Below, one piece after another: positions 18,958 through 25,722 of a stretch of 25,722 nt of DNA (position 1 is the stretch's first letter; the number at the start of each line of letters is the position of its first letter). The notes beneath the pieces are model-generated. The model was given only the letters and a program-made list of their open reading frames with translations. It was not told where the DNA came from and ran no database searches. Made by a program: the position numbers and the translations under genes. Source of the DNA: Blattamonas nauphoetae (taxonomy: Eukaryota; Preaxostyla; Oxymonadida); assembly GCA_033064195.1 (NCBI GenBank), contig JARBJD010000654.1, positions 1-25,722 of the forward strand, written 5' to 3'.

Positions 18958-21762
18958 TTAAGGATGCTTTTTCTTCTTGAGTTCGGGGTGAATGTCAAGG
19001 ATTTGCTTCTTCTTCCGTTCTTCTTGTTTTCTGTAGAACTCCTCCATGTCCGTCTTGAATCGCTTCCTCTCACGCTCCTTCTTATCGTTTTATTTGACAA
19101 GGCTGAGCATATCCTCTTACATTTTCTGAAAAAGGGAAATGAATTTGAGGAAGAGAAAGTAAGTCACCTCGTCCTCTTTGATCGATCTGCGCACCATTCT
19201 CGGGACCGCACTGACAGACAGCGCAATCGCCGCACGGACTGCCAGAAACAAGTTCTCCAGTGCCAACGCAGCAAGAAACTGGATGAAGAAAACAAACGCT
19301 GCGTTGTCTGCAGTGGTTGGAGTGTAGCCTCCCGTGAAGAGGTCGGTCAGCTTGGCGCGGAAACAGTAATACAGCTCGAGTGTGGTGAGCGGGATGGAGG
19401 CCCAGATGATCGTCGTGATCGACGTTTCCATCCACGACGTGTTTGGGCGAGTCGACGGGATCGGGTGTTGCTTTGTGTTGAGCAGCTTGTACCGCGCGGA
19501 GAGGGTGTCGAGCACGCCGCTGATGAGAGCCACGAGGGACGAGAGGGGCGAGATCGGAGTGAAGAAGGCGATCTGCAGGATGTAGTTCAGCTTGTCCAGA
19601 TACTGCTGCACGTAATCGTACTTGCCCTTCGACTGCTCAAACTCGACTTCCGACATGCGTTTGTTGTACTCGTTCTCGTACTCCCTGAACTCCCTCCGCT
19701 TCTCCCGCAGCTCCAGCATCAGCTCGCGTGGCACCACAGTCATTTTGGTGGACTGCCTGACCTTCTTCTTCTACTTTTCTTTCTTCCCCTTCCGCCCCCG
19801 CACGTCGTCTGCTGTCTCCATTGTGTTCAGCCTGCTTTGTGTCTGGCTATACAGGTCTTGGCTCATCAGGTCCATACCGGGTGTTGGGGTGTTGAAGCGC
19901 GACTGGTCGTCGTCCAAGTTCTTCACAGCGCCCTCTTCTTCCGTTCGTAGTGTCGTGTTTGTGCTCGTCTCCTCCACACAGGGACACTCCCGATCAGATT
20001 GCCAATGACAGTGTGTCCGAGCTCCCTCTTCAGGAACTGGAGGATGAGGAGGATGTTCGCACGAAGAGTGAGCTGCTTGAAGAGCTCGTCCTCGTTGGAC
20101 GCTCTTCCCAGATCGGCTCTGGGCAAGATGATGATGAACGAGAACGACGAGTTCACCAGCAGAAACACAACCATCTTCATCGCATACCACAATTCGTGCT
20201 TTTCCGACAGTTTGTGATTCTCAAACTCGGTCAGCCACACCGCCACTCGTCCATACAGTGACCACAGTACCATCTGCAGCACTCCGTTGATCAGGCCAGG
20301 CTTGCATCGGACGAGGAACAGTACAGCCTCCGAATCGGCCTGGACATGAAATGTGCTGACAAGGTCTGCCTCGTAGAACACAGTCGCCCACTGCCCCGCA
20401 ATCGAGAGAGCGAGGAAGATGGCACTGACGATCCAGCTTACCACTGTCCGACACACTTTGAGTCGGGTGGGGTAGACACGTTCGGTGTGGCCGGTGATGT
20501 CTGAGAACTGTATCTTTCCGATGAACACGGGTCGGATCATGTCTGGCTCGGTTGGTTTGAGGGAGTTTGTGTCGTACAGGCTGCGCGCGTTCTTTCGGCG
20601 CCAGAGACGGTCGAAAATGGAAGACCGGACGAAGATGATGACAACATCGACGAGCTACGCAATTGTTCGTGCAGTGCCTGTCCTGTCCACCTGGTCGAGG
20701 ACGAAGACGACGATCCCAACCAATGCGAGGATGGAGAGTGACTTGATGAGGTATTCGTTGAACGCGAACTGTGCTGCAACCCTCTCAACCGAAATAGCTG
20801 GCAAGTGCATTGGGTGGCGTTCCTAGCCCGAACTTGTACCACTTCCACACCGACTTGAGGGATGAGGCTGTCCCCAAAAGGAATGTCTCCAAATTTATCG
20901 TCGTTGGTAACCTCTATGGAAGTGAGGAGCGACCAGGCAAGTCACTTTCGCTCGGAAGGGTAGAAAAACACATTTGGCCGATCAATCCCCGGAAAATCTT
21001 TTCTGTGCTGAACGGTGAATTCGATGATGCCGGTGTCATCTTCGTTCGTGACGAACTCTTCTTTGAGAACCTTTTTGATGTGGAGACGTTCCGCTTCGAT
21101 ACACAAGGCCTCAAATATGGCAGAAAGTCGAAGAAGAATGTTCTTTCCGTCAACGCTCTTCTGTTCGTCGAAAGCGATTCTTCGGTCTGCGAGCTTGGTC
21201 ATGATGAGCTGCTTGACTTTCTCAATGTCTTTGCTGGTCTTCTGCTTCGACTTGGAAAAGAGTGCCACCTCGTTGACATCATCGTTGTTTTCAGTTTGTG
21301 CGACCTCTGCCATTTCAGCCTCTTTTACTGCTTTTCGTACTTTTGGTCTGTTGGTGTTCTCGTCGTTCTCTCGACTGTTCCAGCCGGATCTGTGCAATCT
21401 CGTCGTCAACCAAGTCTCCAGCACTTTTGTTAGCATCGCATTCGAGGTTCTCCGGGAGGTCTACCACTTTTAGCACAGACGTTCGAGCAGGCGCTTGATA
21501 ACGTGTCTGTCTTCGGTTTTTTCTTTAGATTTTTCTTCTGGATATTCGAGATGAGAATGGATGTGATGAGTGAGAGAATGCGGGGTAGAGAACAGAAGAT
21601 TCCATACGGCTGCCTCTTCAAGGATTTTGTCTCTTTCTCTTTGAACGATGGATGCTTTGTATTTTCAAAGACCAACATATAGTCAACAATCTCAATTGGC
21701 TGTGAAGCTTCGTGGAGTTTGATAAGATCCTTCAGCTCGACATCGTCTGCATTGGTGAGAGC
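18958..21762 (-). CDS. anoctamin (TMEM16) family gene, frame interrupted
   Basis: Anoctamins are ten-helix membrane proteins, either Ca2+-activated chloride channels or lipid scramblases. The conserved parts lie in order on the minus strand. They are IVDYMLVFEN of the dimerisation domain (about 21660-21690); LADRRIAFDE...IFEALCIEAERLHIKK (about 21050-21200); WKWYKFGLG...NALASYFG before helix 1 (20790-20850); FNEYLIKSLSILALVGIVVF (about 20700-20760); MIRPVFIGKI...ITGHTERVYP (20480-20540); VAVWLTEFENHKLSEKHELW and FLLVNSSFSF (20140-20250); DYVQQYLDKLNYILQIAFFT plus PISPLSSLVALISGVLD (19500-19620); helices 8-10; and a Lys/Glu-rich tail ending in KKKKHP at 18961. The parts lie in several frames (about four shifts), and TAG at 20655 and 19771 and TAA at 19117 and 19090 sit in otherwise intact text. 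It is either a decayed gene, or an intact gene blurred by assembly indels in a TAA/TAG=Gln code. The start codon is not resolved. Confidence 0.8.
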
Positions 21763-21898
21763 CTTCGGGAACGGGTGGTTAGCGTGTGTGAGATTGGAAG
21801 AGCAAAAATGAATGAATGGAAAATAATGAAGACCGAGAGATAAAAACTTTGACGACGAGTGGAAGGGTTCGAAGGGTATCAATCCAGAGATGACCATA

Positions 21899-22760
21899 TG
21901 TCCCAATAATTTTGAAAGAATCCATCCGTTTCACTGGTCTTTCTATCAAATTCTGTCTATTCTTGTTCCAGGAACAGATTAAAGTCCTCAATCTCCACGG
22001 ATATCTTCTCTCAAAACTTCGTTTCTACACATCCTCTTTTCAAGCACTGACTCTCCAACCTTCATTGTGACCTCACTGCTCCACCTTTGATAAACTGCGT
22101 TCCACTCAGATCGATGTACATCAAGTCACATGTGTGAAGATCGGGTGTGCTCTTTTCACTTTCTTTGAAACTCGTAGCACCTGAAAGCGGATTCTCTTTT
22201 TCCATGACGGTTACTCTTGGAGATTAAGATAATGATGTCCCAATGTCTCTTCACCAGTGTCAAACAGACATATAAAACCTGTTTGTTCTCAATTATCTCT
22301 CATAATTTCAGATAGACAAAGGAAAGGAGTGTTCAGGACACGATCGATGATGATCTTGCCAGATGGGTGCAAACATGTGTCCAATTCAAGAAAAAATACT
22401 TGTACTCCTGGGTTCATGCAGAAATCTAATTTCAACTGATAATTCAAGTGCAATAGAGCATTTTCGAGACTATTGAGTATTTTGCCTCTATTTCTTCACA
22501 ATACATCTTATCCGTACTCTCCATTGTAGAACCTTCTTTTTTCACATTGTCTCACCTCATGATCTTCTCTCATCTGTTTTTGAAACAATAAATGTGTTCA
22601 ATTGGCGTTTCAAAAAAGTGTCGTTTCTCGTCACGATCGAAGCTCAATTTCGAAACAAACCCCTTTTCCATCATATTTGAGTGATTTTAAGAATTTGGAG
22701 AAAAATAAAAAAAGTGAAACCATCCATAGTGTTTTGGCTCTTTTCAAAATTATTGGGACA
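21899..22760. mobile_element. Tc1/mariner-type MITE with TA target duplication
   Basis: The left end (from 21899) reads TGTCCCAATAATTTTGAAAG and the right end (to 22760) is its reverse complement; a TA dinucleotide flanks both (21897-21898 and 22761-22762). The terminal motif and the TA site are typical of Tc1/mariner elements. The 862-bp interior has no transposase-like frame, so it is non-autonomous. It lies immediately upstream of the anoctamin gene, where it could supply or interrupt promoter or 5' exon sequence. Confidence 0.75.
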
Positions 22761-22762
22761 TA

Positions 22763-23169
22763 TTTGGCCTCCTTTTTATGATTCACTTCATGACCAGATC
22801 CATAGTGACCTAAGTCAGATATGGACAATAAGCAATGCGTAACAAAGACAGACCTGGGATGATATGAATGGTGGACGATTGGGTACCCTAAAATCTGAGA
22901 TTGAAGTGAGATGACGAAATATATAGAACAGACTGTTTCCAGGATACTGATGGCCAATTAATTCATGACAAAACTGCAGTAGACAGACAGCGAAATCGGA
23001 AAACACCCTTTTCAGGAATCCTCGGACATAACATCACGATTATGGTTCGATCACACTACATTTGTCAATAGAACAGACTTGGAGATCAAAACATCAAGAA
23101 TCTCAATTAAGAAAAACATACAATCTCAATTCGTGAAGGATTTACGGATTTTCGGAAATTCTCATTTTA
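22763..23169. other. no gene recognised
   Basis: AT-rich stretch between the MITE and the retrotransposon fossil; short frames only. Confidence 0.4.
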
Positions 23170-24740
23170 AGGTTGTGAGCTATGATGTCAAAAATATTGT
23201 CCCATATCAGACAACACTACAGTAGTGTCAAATATCAATCGCAAGAGCACATGCCTCTCGCTACTAACAATCTTCAGAGCCCTCTTCAACGAGGCACACC
23301 GTTTTCAATGCCGCCTCTGGGCCGAGCACATTGCCGGCGAAAACAATTCAGTTGCGGATCGTCTCTCAAGAATGAGAGACTCATCAGACTTCACTCTCAA
23401 AACGGAGGTCTTCACCCAACTAATCAACAGTTTACACATCAGACCAACCACAGACGCGTTTGCATCTGTAAGCAACAGGAAGGTGACTCGCTACTGGAGT
23501 CTGATGAGGGAGGAAGAGTCCCAGGGCACAAATGCCCTCTTACAGGATTGGACGGCGGAAGATTGTGTTTACGCCTTCCCACCAATACCACTCATTCAGC
23601 GCGTGATCAACAAACTTTATCACGCCCGTCCGATGACAGTCCTCATCATTCCAGACTGGTCGACAGTCCTGGACTGGATCAATTACTCCAGATGTCAACA
23701 ACATCAATCTGTCTGGGCAGGACGGATCAAATCACCCAGATGGGACCAGGGAGGATCGCTTCGAAGGGCAGCCGACCCCCAGGTCTCCTTCGAGCATTCT
23801 TGCTGGGAGATCTGGGAGGGCCTAGCCGAGAAATTGGAATCAGCAAAGACACAATGATCTGGATTCTTGCTGGAATCAGCGATGCGACGGAACGTCAATA
23901 CGCGGGAGCGATCAGGAAATGGATTATTGATTCTGACAAGACCGGTCGAGACTGAGAGACACTAATGAAGTCACCGTTGTGAATTATCTGTCAGAGCAAA
24001 TTGCATCGACAAAGAATAAGAAGAAAAGACCACCACATGTAGATCGCAGCGCGCTGTCAACGTTATCGCAGCTACTTGAAAGGGGCAGGTTGGAGCGTCC
24101 ATGATCGTCTCCGCTGCAATGAAGGGATGAAGAAGGTCTACCCCAGCAAGCAAGATATTCGGATACGTGGGATGCTGCGAAGATGGAGGTCGAATTGGAT
24201 AGAATGTGGTTGAACAGGAAGGACATCTCTGACGAGGAGGTTCAGACTGCTATGATTATCATTCTGGTTCTGCATCATGCGATCAGATTTACAGAGGCAG
24301 CGAGGATCAGACGGGAATCGATCAACATCTCTGACGAAACAACCGTCTCATTTCTAACCAAGTTGAAAACAGGGGACGAACCGGAAAAGGTAACTCTCAG
24401 ACAGGATGGTCTCAGTGAAGGGAATCGTCTCTCAAATTGGCTTGGCGAGTTGGACAGGAGGCAGACCACCGCTCCCAATTGCCAGCTTCTCTGCTCATCA
24501 GACGGAGAAGAGAGAAGCGGGGGAGACTTAGCAAGGATGGCCGGCGTGATCATGAGGAGAGCTGGTATTGATACAGACCAGTATAAGCCGTATACGCTCA
24601 AACATGCAGGAATTTCGAAACGGATTGACAGAGGATGGGGCGAAGACGACGTAGCAAGGGCAGCGCGGCTCAGCACAACATCTGAGTCATGAGGAAACAC
24701 TATGTGAAACAAATCCAATCTCCCAACGCACTCAATATTT
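23170..24740 (+). mobile_element. DIRS-type tyrosine-recombinase retrotransposon fossil, 3' part
   Basis: The 5' part retains the end of an RNase H-like domain (HIAGENNSVADRLSRM near 23315-23375) and the linker typical of DIRS/Ngaro elements (TTDAFASVSNRKVTRYWSL; VLIIPDWSTVLDW). The 3' part (about 24180-24740) retains a tyrosine recombinase catalytic region: an arginine box in an RFTEAARIRRESI context and a LKHAGISKRI box with the conserved His/Arg. No reverse transcriptase region is visible in the window, so only the 3' part remains. The element is broken, with roughly three to five breaks in what is left. The motifs remain easy to read, which suggests a moderate age. DIRS elements integrate through a tyrosine recombinase rather than a DDE integrase. 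Confidence 0.8.
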
Positions 24741-24786
24741 CTTCATCTCGGAATGAGATGGCCATTAATCGGAGATCACTGAAGAG

Positions 24787-24826
24787 TGATCACGATAATG
24801 GCATTGAAAGAAGAGATGAAGAAATA
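24787..24826 (+). repeat. left arm of perfect 40-bp inverted repeat
   Basis: Pairs perfectly with 25013-25052 across a 186-base spacer. It lies just beyond the recombinase remnant. DIRS elements are known to carry inverted terminal repeats and an internal complementary region, so this may be the element's 3' terminal structure. A partial third copy of the arm (CACTTCATCTCTTCTTTCAA) lies between the arms near 24882. Confidence 0.85.
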
Positions 24827-24970
24827 AGACCCACCACCACCACATGAACCAAAAGAAAGGCAGAAGAAGACAGACATAATCACTTCATCTCTTCTTTCAA
24901 CTCCCAACGGAGTAACAAGGGTTGATCGATTCTATCAATTAAACAACAGTTTTCATTCATAATTGCGTCA

Positions 24971-25267
24971 TTATTGCTTGATAGTACAACAATTCACGGA
25001 TATTATACTCAATATTTCTTCATCTCTTCTTTCAATGCCATTATCGTGATCATCCGAAGTCCACCTCAGGAATGGAGAATATTCTGGATCAACCACGTGA
25101 AAATGAGGAGATAATGATGGATACCATTGAATGATGTCATCTTTATGTTGTTCTCTTCTCCAATAATTTGAGTTCGCTGTTTCAACACAAATGCATGGGA
25201 TGATCAAGACAGGCGCTATTGTTTGACCAGTGCTGCATTGAAAGAATTGGTAAACAGGACCAGCCAT
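24971..25267 (-). CDS. small open frame, unrecognised
   Basis: The ATG at 25267 opens 98 codons (MAGPVYQFFQCSTGQTIAPV, then NSNYWRREQHKDDIIQWYPS and HVVDPEYSPFLRWTSDD). The last 30 codons run through the inverted-repeat arm. The text is protein-like, but I know no family for it. It may be a chance frame or part of an exon. Confidence 0.25.
   Translation of the reverse strand: MAGPVYQFFQCSTGQTIAPVLIIPCICVETANSNYWRREQHKDDIIQWYPSLSPHFHVVDPEYSPFLRWTSDDHDNGIERRDEEILSIISVNCCTIKQ
25013..25052 (-). repeat. right arm of perfect 40-bp inverted repeat
   Basis: Reverse complement of 24787-24826. The preceding ACTCAATATTTCTTCATCTC also occurs as a direct repeat near 24729-24748, so the region has both direct and inverted copies. 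Confidence 0.85.
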
Positions 25268-25722
25268 TAAATGAACACATGTGACATGAAATCAGAAAAC
25301 GAGGGATGATGAAATGATTTTGAGATGCGAAGTTCAGAGATCAAGAATGCTTCCACAACCCACCGACCTCCTCCCAAAAGCGAGTCGGTCGGAGAGGGAT
25401 GAAACGTAGCTTGGAATGAAGGAGGTGCAATCAGAAAGAAAAGATGTCAGAAAGTCGAGATGAATACGATGAGAGGATGAAAATGAAGAATCAACTCCAT
25501 CGACAATAATAAGAGGATGACAGTGGAATGAGAATGAACAGAACAAGAGGGAGACAAAATGAAGAATGAAGGAGGTGGAGTGAATGAACAATCAAATCAA
25601 TGCTTCCGAAGACGACGAGGCTGAATGAAGTGTCCGTCGAACAAGCATTGACCCAGAACTCGAGAAAGGAGTTTGGACACACAAACTGGCAGACATAGTT
25701 GAGGTGACATGAAACTGCACAG
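25268..25722. other. no gene recognised
   Basis: Purine-rich plus strand with imperfect copies of GAATGAAGGAGGTG (near 25414 and 25565). No domain or RNA gene is seen. Confidence 0.4.

Noticed and set aside
18964-19950. Long plus-strand frame of 328 codons antisense to the anoctamin gene
   Set aside because: Arg/Leu/Val-rich shadow of the anoctamin coding strand; no domain.

Overview
This window looks like nuclear DNA of a flagellate protist. My best guess is an oxymonad (Preaxostyla; Blattamonas or Streblomastix kin). The reasons are one gene with clear GT-AG introns and a CTACTAAC-like branch site, an anoctamin gene, degenerate copies of a SPRY-domain family and of a beta-helix repeat family that I recall as large families in oxymonads, and many eukaryotic repeats and transposons. 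These matches come from memory and motif reading, not from a search. There is no bacterial-style operon, tRNA, rRNA or CRISPR array.

Layout: 0.4-0.9 kb is a decayed SPRY domain. 1.03-1.74 kb is a fold-back element with 135-bp inverted arms. 2.19-6.44 kb is a very large G-rich minisatellite (27-30 bp units, roughly 145 copies) with no stop codons in long stretches of all six frames. 6.84-8.6 kb (minus strand) is a transposase-like gene. 8.98-13.96 kb is bracketed by 80-bp inverted repeats; it holds unrecognised coding-like text and then a beta-helix family pseudogene (11.87-13.2 kb). 14.14-14.53 kb is a second minisatellite (32-bp unit). 14.5-18.0 kb is gene-poor, with a few weak exon-like frames.

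18.2-18.8 kb (minus) is the 3' part of a gene with two well-defined introns. 18.96-21.76 kb (minus) is an anoctamin/TMEM16 gene whose conserved parts lie in order but in several frames. A Tc1/mariner-type MITE (21.90-22.76 kb, TA flanks) sits just upstream of it. 23.17-24.74 kb is the 3' part of a fossil DIRS-type tyrosine-recombinase retrotransposon, followed by a perfect 40-bp inverted repeat. The last 450 bp hold nothing I can name.

Two things stand out. First, in the anoctamin and beta-helix sequences several in-frame TAA/TAG codons fall where glutamine would fit and the homology continues beyond them. This suggests the organism may read TAA/TAG as Gln, as reported for the oxymonad Streblomastix; ordinary decay is the rival explanation. 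Second, about half of the window is repeats or mobile DNA, including several inverted-repeat structures that ordinary annotation would miss. I found no convincing new multi-gene system.
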